Shown here one piece after another: positions 33,341-44,538 of a DNA stretch of 64,000 nucleotides. Source of the DNA: Persicaria tinctoria (lineage: Eukaryota; Streptophyta; Magnoliopsida; Caryophyllales; Polygonaceae). The stretch covers positions 50,071,098-50,135,097 of the forward strand of contig JBANSL010000020.1 in NCBI GenBank assembly GCA_037127255.1, in the 5' to 3' direction. The translations under genes were made by a program, and so were the position numbers. A model generated the notes under the pieces. That model worked only from the letters and a program-made list of their open reading frames with translations. It had not been told where the DNA came from and searched no databases. Numbering within the stretch: the first letter of the stretch is position 1; each line of letters starts with the position of its first letter.

Positions 33341-33358
33341 GGGGGGGGGGGGGGGGGG
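33341..33358. repeat. G18 homopolymer within Copia-2 gag
   Basis: Eighteen G in a row, read as C on the coding strand, which would encode a run of Pro between the gag N-terminus and its Ala-rich part. The length may be unstable or mis-sequenced. Confidence 0.85.
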
Positions 33359-33504
33359 TCTTGCAGCAACACATAGTCAATCTCTAGTTGCTCAAAGAAG
33401 ATCAGCATCTTCTGGGACCAGCGCTTGTAGTTCGAGCCATCCAAAGGCTCCAGGTTTGAGAGATCGAGCAACGGCTTCTTGTAGGAGATCTTGACGGTGG
33501 CCAT
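33359..33504 (-). pseudogene. Copia-2 gag, N-terminal fragment
   Basis: The ATG at 33504-33502 opens with MATVKISYKKPLLDLSNLEP, then LDGSNYKRWSQKMLIFFEQL, then DYVLLQD. This is the standard Copia gag start (L-x-G-x-NY-x-x-W). It is in line with the rest of gag beyond the G18 run and the solo LTR. The ATG lies 29 bases inside the 5' LTR boundary. I could not find a standard Met-tRNA primer site in that gap. Confidence 0.85.
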
Positions 33505-33532
33505 TGATCCAACTTAAAAATACGTTTCTCAC

Positions 33533-34255
33533 TGTTGGATAATGACCCTGCTGGAACCTGTGAATACAACAACTAGCAAACACGTTAGGGATATAGGCCG
33601 AACCTTGTTTCTGTGAAGGGGCTGGGCTGCGGTGAAGCGTGGTATGAGAGCCACTGAATGAGAAACGTATTTGCCCCTGACAGTGGTGCAGATCATATGC
33701 GAGGCAACGTCCCCCAAGGATTTCATTGTCTTCTCTCACAGGTGCACTCGAGGGAGAGAAGTTGGAACTGGAACAGGAACTCAGAACGGGAAAAGGGTAG
33801 GAGAAAACAGGAGAGGGAGAGAGGGGATTGTGTTCGCTGTGTGTTTGAAAGCAAAACCCTAACCCTCCTTATATAGGCTCCGAAATCCTCCTTAGCCCGC
33901 AAGCAAAGGAGAGATTCGAGTCTATCAACAGAAGGTTTGAGCTTATCCAAAACGGTTTAGAAAGATTTCGGAAAAGATAATTTTCCAGTAAAAAACCGAT
34001 ATTCGCGGATAAGCACGAATAAGCTAATCCGTAATATCTTCGGCCTCAAAGAATAATTACGAGTCGAGCCGGACGGACGGCGGCAGCGGCGGGCGCGCGT
34101 GTGGGTTCCCCATCTCCTCCACAACCTCTCAATGTAGGTAGTGGAAGAGACTCCTTAAAAACCCTTTAGGGTACCCTTGAACTTTCCATGTGGGATGTGG
34201 GAAGTCCAAAGGGCACCTTTCTTAAAACCACCTTCTATATGCATTACCTCCAACA
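33533..34255 (-). repeat. Copia-2 5' LTR
   Basis: 723 bp with TGTTGG...CCAACA ends (read on the plus strand), flanked outside by TACAT. On the minus strand it contains the TATA box at 33875-33869, absent from the other LTR. Confidence 0.95.
33869..33875 (-). promoter_or_regulatory. Putative TATA box of the Copia-2 5' LTR
   Basis: TATATAA on the minus strand within CCTATATAAGGAGGG. It lies in the block missing from the 3' LTR. Confidence 0.55.
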
Positions 34256-34260
34256 TACAT

Positions 34261-35911
34261 TTCTATATTGATTATAGGGAAAGCTCTTTTGCAGAAAACC
34301 ACACCTCTTAAAATTGAAATTGCAAAAAACTAGACCCGTTATTAGGCCTGTGCAAAAGGTCCATCAGCACAGGGCCCCCAAAATTTTGGGGGCCCATATA
34401 TATTTTTTTTATTATACTACCTATGTAAAAAAAATTCCAAAAAACCCTCACCAGTACTGTGTACTGTCATTGAATTGAATACGGAGAGAAAAGTAGAAAA
34501 CGCAGCACACAAGACGAACGTCTCTCTCTCTTTCGTTGGACCTCCAAACTTCATCCCCTTAAAATTCGTCTGTAAATTCGGCGACGATTCACCTTCCCTC
34601 ATACTCCCAATATCCAAAATCTCAATCCCTCACTAATGACAAGTGTGAAATCATGCGATTCGATTGATTTTCCAAAGATTTTCGTTGAGAAATCCCAACG
34701 GGAATATGAGAGCGGCTCTAATTATAAATTTGGGCGTCTTCTTCCATTCATCCACAACCTTCAATTCTTCTAGGTTTGTGACTTTGTTTATCTAGTGAAT
34801 TAACATTCAATTTCGTTTCTCATATATTCCCCCAAATTTGTCCGAAATTTCATCTTCAATTAGGGATTCAATTTGTTTGAAATTTCATCTCCCGTCTCTC
34901 AGATTTCAATTTTGTTTGAAATTAGGGAATCAATAAGAGATTCAATTTCATCTCCAATCCGAAATTTCATCAAATTAGGGATTCAATAAGACATTTTGTT
35001 TCAACATTTATCTTATGCGTGAATTGTAATTTATTGATTTATTGATTGTGTGTTGTGTTTTTAGGCGATCTTAAAGCTCCAAAATTATCAAGCTTCACCC
35101 GCACACTCTCGTCGACAGTGTGCGGGTGGAAAATGACATTACATGCTCGGAACAGGGCCCCTTGGAACAACGACACGACCCTGCAGAAAACCACCTCTTA
35201 AACCCGTTCTGTCTTTAAATCGCCACTCACAACCTTTTTTTCGTTAGCTTGCTGTTAAAAACGGTGAAAAGTCATTTTTACCCCTCCCTTTTAATATTAT
35301 TTAAATGAGAGAAAAATGTATGAATGGAAATAAATTAATAAAAGGGTTAGAAATTAGGATGAAAGTGTAAAAAGATTAAAAATTATAATTTTCAAGTTAA
35401 GTCTCAAGAGTTGGGCGGACCTTACCTCGACATCGCGATTACCATGGTTGCCTTGTGATCGAGGATGGAGGGAGAAGCACAACGGGAGTTCGTATATTCA
35501 AGTGAGGGTAAGTATTCGACCAAAATTTTGATAATGTTCTTCATCTCTGTCCACACAAACCTATTTTGATTTTATGTCTTATAAATCCTAATTTCTACTA
35601 TCAGATCGATTTGGTCATTGTTAACCCTAATTCGTGCAATTTTGATAGTGTTTGACCTCTAAATTAAATGCTCTGTATTTATATGAGTTGTAAGCCATTT
35701 AAGGATTTTGTTGGGACCAAGAATATGTTCCTTTGTTTGTACGTGTGTGCCTTTAAATAGCGTTTTAGAGTGTCTTTGTCTGTATTTTATTATTAAAGAC
35801 CGCTCGTTGAATTGTAGCTTTCCTATTTGCTTAATGTTTCCCAAGCTAATCCCTAACACCATAAATCCATGACATTTAATACAACAACCAGGTACATGTA
35901 GACCAAAAAAG
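34261..35911. other. Upstream part of a MULE, with possible TIR remnants and an insertion
   Basis: TGCAGAAAACCACACCTCTTA at 34290 recurs in near-identical form (TGCAGAAAACCACCTCTTAAA) at 35182, both close to ACCCGTT. The second copy leads directly into the transposase leader. I infer that an approximately 840-bp segment (34341-35180) was inserted into, or duplicated, the left terminus of the MULE. Its start includes AGGGCCCCCAAAATTTTGGG, a palindrome reminiscent of hAT-derived repeats. A donor-like GAGGGTAAGT at 35505 and an acceptor-like CAGGTAC at 35889 suggest a leader intron. No other gene is seen. Confidence 0.4.
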
Positions 35912-38101
35912 ATGGCATCTTCCAATGTTGAGGCCTTAGATCTAGTTAAGAAGAAGACGTATGTTAGAGCTCCTTCAAATTCAACTCTCGATAATGGTGT
36001 GAGTCACTCGGATGATGAAGTAAGCATATTAGGATCGGAATCTTCAGATGATGATTACAGTTTCGAGGAGAGTGATGAGGAAGATCGATGATGATGACAT
36101 ATTTGAGGATTATGTTGACAATAATGTAGCAACTGATATGGTTCATCTTGTGTTCCCTGAGTTAAAAGAGGCAGAAGAAGATGATCTTTAAGATGATGAG
36201 AAAATAGTGGATGATTCTGATGAATTGAAGAGCATAAGTGGGTGTGATGATGAAGCTCAAGTAAGGTACCCAAAATTTAATCCTTTAGTTGATTATACTA
36301 AGAAATTTTGTTTCCAAGTTGGCATGAAATTTGGTTTAGCTGAAATCTATAAAAATGCTTTGAAACAATGTTCCATAGAGAATGGTTGCAACTTTTACTA
36401 TTTGCATAATGACCAAAAAAAGGTGTCTGCTTATTGTAAGCTGAAATGCAATTGCCCTATGGTTCATGGAGGAAAGAAATGTGTTTGTGGAACTACTTTA
36501 AGTGGGTGTAAAGCTTGAACCAGAAGGATGGGATCTGATGGAATTATTCAGATGAAGAGCTTTGTTCCAAAACATGAACGTGGTTGGCAACATGAGAATA
36601 CAAAGGTTACTTTTGTGTGGTTAGCACATCAATACATTGAGCAACATAGAGATGACCCGGGATGGAAGTTAACAACTTTTATGAGTGTTGTTCGAAGGGA
36701 TCATGCAATCGACATCATTTACACTCAGGCATGGAGGGATAGGTTGAGGGCAATACTAATTACACAAGGTGATGCAAGGGTGCAATATGGAAGGGTTTGG
36801 GATTATGCAGCTACCTTAAAAAAATACAACCCGGGGAGTTCAACCTATGTGAATGTGTGTCAAGACAATCCCGAGAGACCTTTGTTTAGAGGCATGTAAG
36901 AAAGGCTTCATGGTGGATTGTAGACCCATCGTTGGGCTAGACGGGTGTCACTTGAAACTGGCTTTTACTGGTCAAATACTAGTTGTAGTCGGGAATGATG
37001 GAAATGAAAATATATTTCCCATTGCATATGCTGTGGTGGAGCAGAGAGGAAAGAAACATGGTCGGGCTTGGTTCTTAGAAATTCTGATGCAAGATATGAC
37101 AAAAAATGTATATGACAAAAAATGTATTCGTATATTATTTGTTTTAATTTTCAATTCATGATGCGAAGTATCTAATCGAGTTTTCATTTTTTACACCCAA
37201 TGACTTATAGAGGCACTAAGTGATGTGGTCCCAATGGCCGACACAAGAGTATGTGTGTGACATCTGTACAACAAGTCAACAACTTCAAAGTGAAGTGGCC
37301 AGGTAAGACTTATAAGGATGCACACTTTGGGTTGCAGCCAAGATGAGAGTGCATACAACTGTTTGATTCGTGCAAAGCCGGAGACATGGTCTAAACATGC
37401 TTTCAAGTAGTACACCAAATGCGACATGCTTTTGAATAACGTATGTGAGAGCTTCAATTCCTACATCTTGTGTGCTAGAGACAAGCCAATCTTGACCATG
37501 AGTGAGTGGATTATAAGACAACTTATGAGGAGGTTTGTTTCAAAATGTGAAGGCATGTCAAAATATAATGGTACTTTGACACCTAGGACATTCAAGAAGA
37601 TTGAATTAACTAAGGAGGAAGGCATGGAAATATGTAGAGCTCTTTGGGGTGGTCATAATAGATACGAGGTTGATTATAGGACATTTGTGGTGGACTTGGG
37701 AACAAAAAGTTGTGGCTGTAACAAGTGGGGTCTCACTGGAATTCCATGTCCTCACGCAGTGTGTTGTATTTTGAGAGCTAGGCTGAGAGTTGAAGATTAT
37801 GTGCTTCCATATTATACAAAGGAGACCTACCTGAAAGCTTACAACAAGGAGATCGAACCAATGCATGAACCTGTCGATTGGTATCGAGAAGACTGGAATG
37901 ATAGCTCCAGAGCCACCGAACTTCGTTGTTCGGTCAGGAAGGCCTAAAAAGGCTCATGGGAGGGAAGAAGGCAAGGACAAAGCAAGAAAGCAAAGAAGAG
38001 TAAGGATAGGCAGGCCAAGATGCTCTCGGTGTGACCAAGAAGGTCCTTACAAGAACAAGTGTGTAAATGCTCCAAAGGCTCATGAGCCACCGAAACCATG
38101 A
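35912..38101 (+). pseudogene. MuDR-like (MULE) transposase, heavily decayed
   Basis: MULE transposases cut and move Mutator DNA elements. From the ATG at 35912 there is:
- an acidic N-terminus (SESSDDDYSFEESDEED)
- a DNA-binding MuDR-type domain (FKFNPL-like, FCFQVGMKFG, CKLKCNCPMVHG)
- the MULE core (GLDGCHLK, then FPIAYAVVE, then AWFLEIL)
- a region with LIEALSDVVPMADTRVCV
- a SWIM zinc finger (CGCNKWGLTGIPCPHAVC)
- a C-terminal knuckle CSRCDQEGPYKNKC whose His is Tyr.
Stops occur at 36086, about 36189 and 36516. Frame changes lie near 36090, 36890 and 37900. Part of the core around the second catalytic Asp is missing near 37110-37200. I found no right-hand TIR. Confidence 0.85.
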
Positions 38102-38443
38102 AACGTTGGAGGAAGGTCAAAAAATCCAAAGACAGTTCAGATTGGTACCCAAAAGAGGAAGTACACCAAAAAGGTATATATGGCTAATAAGGTTATTACC
38201 ATAGCTAAAGGGTATCTAATAAGGTTATTGCAATAGGCTCATAACAAAATGTTTCCTTAAACAAATTAAGGGATATGTCGGCTTTATAGGCTAAGAATTT
38301 CAGTACTTTAATTTTACTTCAAGTTCGTAATGTATTATTTAGAAACCTTTGCAATACAATCCGAAAATGATCTTCGTTGAAGTAATCTTTGCATAAAGAA
38401 TGTCTGATTTTGGTATATTGTCAAATATATATATATATATATA
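38102..38443. other. Downstream MULE or intergenic DNA
   Basis: Short repeats (TAATAAGGTTATT twice) but no gene. A TATATATATATA run at 38426-38442 is the target of the next MITE. Confidence 0.4.
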
Positions 38444-38932
38444 GGGGTACTTTTCGGTGAGTACACCCCTTACCATGAAACGGGGGGACAAATCTCAACT
38501 CTTGGATCAAAAAAAGAAATGGGTTGGATTAACTTTGAAAAACAAACCGTTTAAGCGTAAAACTACCTAGTATTCATATTTAATGTTAATTATGAATACT
38601 AGTTGGTTACATGTTTAAGCGTAGAGATGAAATCTCTGATATTTTACTTGGAACAACTAAGCACTAAATATGAATATTTAATAATTTATATATGAATAAT
38701 TACATAATAAAATATGAATATTAACACAATCTGGGAATAATAATTTTTGGTTACCTGCTTTAAGCGGTTAACATCCTAGTATTCATATTTAACGTTAAAT
38801 ATGAATAATAGACAGTTACTCGCTTAAACAAGAATTTTTAAAACTAATCCAGACCATTGGTTTTCTTTCATCGAAGGGCCTAGATTTGTCCCCTCGTTTC
38901 ATGGTAAGGGGTGTACTCACCGGAAAGTCCCC
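38444..38932. mobile_element. 489-bp MITE with long terminal inverted repeats
   Basis: GGGGTACTTTTCGGTGAGTA at the left matches the right end inverted (TACTCACCGGAAAGTCCCC). The match continues through ACACCCCTTACCATGAAACG for about 50 bases. TATATATA flanks both sides, consistent with an 8-9 bp target duplication. GGG ends, long TIRs and that duplication length suggest a Mutator-derived MITE. Internally ATTCATATTTAA/TTAAATATGAAT blocks repeat. Confidence 0.85.
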
Positions 38933-38956
38933 ATATATATATGAGGATAGATCATA

Positions 38957-40076
38957 AGTACTCAACCCTTAACGTGTACCATGTACACAAATTGCATATA
39001 TATAAATATGCAATTTCTTTATGAAAAATCGAAAAATAAGGAGACATACTAAAAAAATGTGGACTTTTTTTTTGTCATAAATAAAAGTGTTTCAAAATTT
39101 TTGAAAAAAAAACTTTAAAATTATAGTTTAAATGTTTAATTTCTTTAAAAAAAATGGTAAAAACAAAAATTGAATGTATACTAAAAAATTCTTGAAAAAT
39201 GATTTTTGTTTATAATAAAAAAGAATTGAAAAAAATATAAAATATTAGTTTAAATGTTTGATTTAAAAAAATTAATCGATACAAAAAATTGTCCAAACCA
39301 GAGGTATAAAGACTTGAATCTCTAATCTTTAAATTAAAGTGGTTACCCTTTAACAACTAAATTATTTATTATTTTACTCTTTCATTATTAATATCATATA
39401 TAATTACCTATATAAATAGTACTACATATATATTTACCCATATATTACAAAAAAAAAACTTGTGGGGGCGAGGGCCATCCCTGGCCCCCAAGTAGTTCCG
39501 CCTCTGTCTGGGTCGTTGATTAGTTGAGATGGAGAGTGGAGATTAATTAGCCCATTTGTGGTAGATTGCCTACATAGATGATTATTCGGTCGAGTATAAA
39601 TGATTATGCACTAGTATATGAAGGATTATTTAGTCGTATGAATCTGTTTAGTAGGTTAGTCATTATTCGATCGTATTGACGGATTATGCGATGATAATTT
39701 TTAGGTAAAAGTTAGGGGTGTTTTCATGGTGCTAGCTATTAGAAAAATCCATCGATACCATCACATAATCCGTCAATACGATCGAATAATATTGTAACGA
39801 CATCGAATAATTAAGCTATACCATTGAATAATAAAGCAATACCATTACATAATCCCTCAATACGATCGAATAATATAGTGAAACCATCGAATAATCAAAA
39901 TGACTAACCTACTAAACAGACTCATACGACTGAATAATCCTTCATATACTAGTGCATAATCATTTATACTTGATCGAATAATCATCTATGCAGGCAATCA
40001 AACAAATGGGCTACTCCATCTCAACTAATCAACGGCCCGGATTTGTGCACATGATACACGTTAAGGGCCGAGTACA
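38957..40076. mobile_element. Foldback (long inverted-repeat) element, interrupted
   Basis: The outer arms AGTACTCAACCCTTAACGTG (38957) and CACGTTAAGGGCCGAGTAC (40057) are inverted copies. The match continues into GTACACAAAT versus ATTTGTGCAC. Inner arms 39511-39693 and 39758-40036 pair for about 180 bases, for example CATAGATGATTATTCGGTCG against CGAATAATCATCTATG. The loop is about 65 bases. The right arm has an extra internal duplication (CAATACGATCGAATAATAT twice). The left arm is broken by the hAT-like remnant at 38994-39506. No coding capacity. Confidence 0.75.
38994..39506. mobile_element. hAT-like remnant inside the foldback element
   Basis: The two halves of the left foldback arm are contiguous in the right arm but separated here by about 510 AT-rich bases. 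These end in GGCCCCCAAGTAGTTCCGCC followed by TCTG. Read inverted this is CAGAGGCGGA...GGGGGCC, a common terminal sequence of plant hAT elements. The left end lacks the matching CAG, so it is truncated. Confidence 0.45.
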
Positions 40077-40099
40077 CCGAAACTAACCCCTATATATAT

Positions 40100-40640
40100 A
40101 ATACTGACAAATTAGTAAATTGTAAAATAAATATTATCACTAGTCAACAGAAATATTTCATTTTATCATCTAGGTGGTGTATGTACGTTGTTGGAGGTAA
40201 ATGTTTGAAATGAGTTTTTTTTTTAAGGTGAAGAGTCCCAAATTGTTTTCTAGGTACATGAAGGGTTAATTTATAAAAATATTTGGATCATCCATGGTTT
40301 GAGAGATGAAATAAGAGACTCTTGTGCACGCACCACCATTGCCGGTCTATTGTGCAGGTGGGTTTTTTTTTTTGTGCTTCAGTTGAATTAATTGCCAGGT
40401 AAGTTATGAATGGTTTAGATCAACTTTTCGTAACTTATCCTTTTGTTTCATGTCTTTTTTTTTCTTTGTGTTTATCCGGTTGTTGAAATTATTTTCTGGA
40501 TTTTTCGCCCTCTGATTTTGCACGTTCAGAAGTTTTTCTCATCTCCTTAAAAAACCGACGTTTTCATTGGTTTTCCATAACACACAACACAACTCTTCTC
40601 TTCTTCTTCCACTTTCTTTCTGAGCAGTCTTTTGTAATTC
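40100..40640. other. Intergenic DNA, no gene seen
   Basis: AT-rich with several T runs. No motif recognised. Confidence 0.5.
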
Positions 40641-40854
40641 TAAACTCTCTTTTCGAGGACACGAATTAGGGGCATGTTGTGTAACCTTGGGAGGCGACGC
40701 CGATTGTCAACTTGCACCTATGATCGGGGTAAATTCGCTTCTAAGGCAGTGGGTTCAGATCATCCCACGCCACAACCTTGAGAGTTTTTCATTCACGTTG
40801 TTTTTCGACGGTTTTCCAACTGGTTTTCAACGGTTGTACATCAATTGCACCAAT

Positions 40855-41215
40855 ATCTAGGATCTCCAAAGATCTCTCATCTAGGTGGGGGAGTATCGTG
40901 TGATCCACACTTCCCCATCCCGTTGAGGATTTCTGCTTTTCGTCCCCTCGCCGGTGAGGCATCGTGTCAGCGTCGGCTTTCCCATCGTGTCAGCGTTGAC
41001 TATCCACATTTCCTTCCTCGCTCAACCGGACGTTACTTGGCCCGATCTTAAATTTTTTAGGGTTGTTTTCCTCCATTTGCCTTGGTTGATTGGTTCATAG
41101 ATTGTGAGTTGTTTTGATTATCCGTTGTATCGATCTTGACAGTTTATCTGTCTAGTAGTCTTTGTACCCTCTCGATTTACCAGACTTACATATGATATTT
41201 CGAATTTTTACCTAA
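40855..41215 (+). repeat. Dispersed repeat, copy 2 (related to 18885-19205)
   Basis: Colinear with the minus strand of 18885-19205, ending in an A-rich tail (TAATTAAAAAAAAAAC). Upstream sequence from about 40640 (GGGAGGCGACGCCGATTGTC) probably belongs to the same element. The orientation of the A-rich tail suggests a retroposed plus-strand RNA. Confidence 0.65.
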
Positions 41216-41421
41216 TTAAAAAAAAAACTTCACTTTGTCATCTTTGAAACTTATCAAGGAAACTAATAGATGTGATATTATACTTTCTTAAAAACTATCA
41301 CTAACAATCTAGTAACATTAATTGTATAAATTAAATATCTACATTGATATTTTTTATTTAATGAGGAATACATTTTTAAAATGATTTTTTTAACCGTGGA
41401 GGGAGTATTTAATTAGTAGGG

Positions 41422-41658
41422 TGAGAAAACCTGCTGAATCTATCAGATCAGGTGAGATCTGCTATGGAGGAATTCAGAGGTTGAAGATGGAGGGAAATGT
41501 GTGTATACTGATTGTGTGTTTATTATTACACAGAGCTCCACCTTTTATGTCCGGTTACACAATACAGATTGGGCCTAGACTAGTAACAACATGGGCTATG
41601 GCCCAATACAGAACATGTAATCTGTAACAAATGAAAGTGAGCTCTTTCCCTCGTCATA
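41422..41658 (-). repeat. Copia-3 3' LTR
   Basis: 237 bp, lacking an approximately 55-base block present in the other LTR near 45507-45575. It ends TA where the 5' copy has CA. Confidence 0.9.
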
Positions 41659-41667
41659 TCCCCCTTC
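41659..41667 (-). other. Copia-3 polypurine tract
   Basis: GAAGGGGGA on the minus strand directly next to the 3' LTR. Confidence 0.75.
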
Positions 41668-43144
41668 AAGATGGAGGAAGATCAATGACTCCGAGCTTGT
41701 CCAAAACAAGAGGGAAGCTCAGTCTAGGCAATGCCTTTGTTAGCAAATCAGATAGCTGATCCTTTGAAGCAACATGTCGAAGGGCTATCAATCCTTTAAG
41801 AACCTTTTCCCTTACATAATGGCAATCCAGTTCCACATGTTTTGTTCTTACATGAAAAACCAGATTCTTAGCTATGTGAATAGCTGCTTGATTGTCACAT
41901 CTCACATGTATTGGTGTAATATTCATGACACCAAGTTCGAACAAGAACCTGGTTAACCAAGCAACCTCTGTACACACCCTTCTGATCGACCTGTATTCCG
42001 CCTCAGCTGAAGATAGTGATACTATGGTTTGCTTCTTAGATTTCCACAAAATGAGGCTTCCACCCAGCATCACAACATAACCACTAACTGATCATCTTGT
42101 CAAAGGACAAGACGCTCAATCGGAATCGCAAAAGGCCTGCAATTCAAACGAATCTGTATGAGCCATCAACAAGGACCCGTGTTGAGTACCTTTTAGGTAT
42201 CTGAGAGTGCGTATTACTGCATCAAAATGCTTAACTCGTGGGGTTTTCATGAACTGGCTCAGAAACCGAACTACAAAGCTTATATCTGGTCTTGTATGGG
42301 TGATGAAATTCAATTTGCTCACTAGCTTTCTGAATTCAGCGGGGCTTGGCAGTAGATCACCCCCTTCAATTACCATTTTTGTGTCAAGAGTTAAAGGAAT
42401 AATGATTGCAGATGAATCTTCACATTGAAATTCAGCTAAGGTTTCTTGAATAAACCTCTTTTGACTATTGTAAATGCCTTCATCAGTGTGGATGAATTCC
42501 ATTCCTAAAAACAAATTCAGTTGCCCCAAGTTCTTGACTTTGAATTCAGAATCCAGAAAAGCCCGAATATATTCAATCTCATTTGAGTCATCTCCTGTGA
42601 TCAATATATCATCTACATATACTGCTATGTAAGTGACCTTCTTCTCTGAATGTTTCACAAATAAGGAATAGTCATTCAGAGACTGGACATAGCCCTTATA
42701 CTGCAGAGCATGAGACAACTTGGCATACCATTGTCGAGAGGCCTGCTTAAGCCCATACAATGACTTCTTCAACCTGCAAACATAGCCTGAGGGTGCACTC
42801 ATTCCTTAAGGAATGCTCATGTAAACTTGTTCATGAAGATTCCCGTGCAAGAATGCATTATTAACGTCTAATTGCTCCTACTTCCATCTGCATTTTGCTG
42901 CAACTGCAACCAGTGCTCTTAAATTTGTCATTTTTACCACTGGTGAGAACATTTCTGTGTAGTCAATGCCTTCCCTCTGGGTGAAGCCTCGTACAACCAA
43001 TCGAGCTTTGTAACGCTCTATTGAGCCATCTGCTTTATGTTTAACCTTGTAAACCCATCGACATCCTATAGGTCTAACACCATTTGGAAGAGGAACTAAC
43101 TCCCAAGTGTGATTAAGCTCCAAGGCTTTGAATTCGTCCCTCAT
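41666..43144 (-). pseudogene. Copia-3 reverse transcriptase and RNase H
   Basis: On the minus strand the RT begins at 43144 ([20 protein letters not shown], then [17 protein letters not shown]). A damaged stretch at 42803-42877 follows, then LKKSLYGLKQASRQWYAKL and the catalytic YVDDILITGDD (about 42620-42590). RNase H has LSSAEAEYRS, CDNQAAIHIAKN and KHVELDCHYVRE and ends at 41666. In-frame stops near 42075-42116 and 42805 interrupt one shared frame. Catalytic RT residues are intact but the gene is broken. Confidence 0.85.
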
Positions 43145-43625
43145 TGCCGTGTCCTAATAGGTCTCACTATAGACAAATGAGTCGTCCCTAGATGGAGAGT
43201 GGTTGTGATGGTGGGACAACAAACACCAACATGAGCATCTACATGGGAACAAACATAATCTTGCAAGTGTTTAGGAGGCAAAACCCCTCTGGTGGATCTG
43301 CGAGGCTCAACCATAGAAAGTATAGCAGGATAAGGAGTTTATATGGGTGAAGTATCTTGTTCAGAAATGGAGGGTTATGAGGAACACAAATGAATTGTGC
43401 TTTCATCATCAGAGGCTGTTATATCAGGAGAGCTGGGAAACAAGGATGAAGGTGAGGAAGTATTTGGAGAGGCATCACTGTAAGGAAAGTATTTCTCGTG
43501 AAATACCACATCTCTAGTGGGTAACCTAGAAATATGCAAGGCACTGCTCGAGACATAAACTTGTGTCTTCCTTGTTTCAATGTGGAGTTGTAGCAAAGAC
43601 ACCCAAAGCTCATAAGATTCTCATA

Positions 43626-44280
43626 CTATGGCTTTCTGCTATACAGAACCTCAAAAGGACTGACACCTTTCAACAATGTGCTAGGTAGTCGATTGATAAG
43701 ATGCACAGAAGTTAACACTGCCTCACCCCAAAACTTTAAAGGTGGTTTAGATTGAAACATCAAAGCTCTAGCTACCTCTAGAATGTGTTTGTGTTTTCTT
43801 TCCACAATACCATTCTGTTGAGGAGTTGCTAAACATGAGGTCTGATGCACTATCCCTTTACTGTGCAAATATTCAGAGGATGCATGACTTAGACCCAATT
43901 CCTGAGCATTGTCAGTACGTATCACCTGAACACGATATTCAAAATGTGTTTCAACCATTGCAATGAACATTTGAATCACATACAGTGCACTGCTCTTAAA
44001 ACCAATAAAATGCACCCAAGTTGATCGACTAAAATCATCCACAATTGTAACAAAATACTTGTTGCAATTGTATGTTTGCACCTGGAAAGGGCCCCAAACA
44101 TACATATGCAGTAATTGAAAAGGTTTGGAAGTGGTGATCACACTTCTAGGAAATGACAATCTATGTTGTCGTGATCTAGCACAAATCTCACAAGAAGAAA
44201 TAGTCTTTACACTGCCAATATCATAAAACAAACGAGACAGCTTGGCTGTAGGCAGGTGATCAAGTCTGTTGTGCCATGTC
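43626..44280 (-). pseudogene. Copia-3 integrase region
   Basis: A gag-pre-integrase motif (WHNRLDHLPTAKLSRLF) and CEICARSRQHRLSFP lead into the integrase core: LHMYVWGPFQ, IRTDNAQELG and VERKHKHILEVARAL. The first catalytic Asp is replaced (HMYVW for H-x-D-x-W), so the enzyme would be inactive. The integrase C-terminal part (43375-43625) is frameshifted. Confidence 0.8.
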
Positions 44281-44490
44281 TAAGCACTTATTGCAGCAGC
44301 TACTACCGTCTTCTTGAGCCATGGAACTTGAAATTCTGCAACCCTCTTTTATAAGAAGTAAAGCCCTTGACTGCATCTTCCAAGCATAAGAGGTTTCTGC
44401 CCCTGAATACCCTGCATCAAACACAAATGAGGTGTGAACAACACAGCTCTCCCTGTGTCCCTCACAAGCTTCCCTACTGATAAGAGATTG

Positions 44491-44538
44491 CATTTGAAGT
44501 AAGGCACAAAGAGGGAGAGCTGTGCCTTACTTCAAATG
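44491..44538. repeat. Perfect 18-bp inverted repeat with 12-base loop
   Basis: CATTTGAAGTAAGGCACA at 44491-44508 is repeated exactly inverted at 44521-44538. It lies in the Copia-3 segment where protease coding should be. Confidence 0.95.

Larger units (their letters stand above)
25350..34255 (-). mobile_element. Copia-2: Ty1/copia element split by a solo LTR
   Basis: The LTRs at 33533-34255 (5') and 25350-25973 (3') have TGTTGG...CCAACA ends and a perfect target duplication TACAT (25345-25349 and 34256-34260). On the minus strand gag starts at 33504 and is broken at 33332/30460 by a 2.86-kb solo LTR. Protease, integrase, RT and RNase H then follow down to 26486. Several nonsense codons, a frameshift near 29210 and a TA-repeat frameshift near 27165 make it defective. 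Confidence 0.9.
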
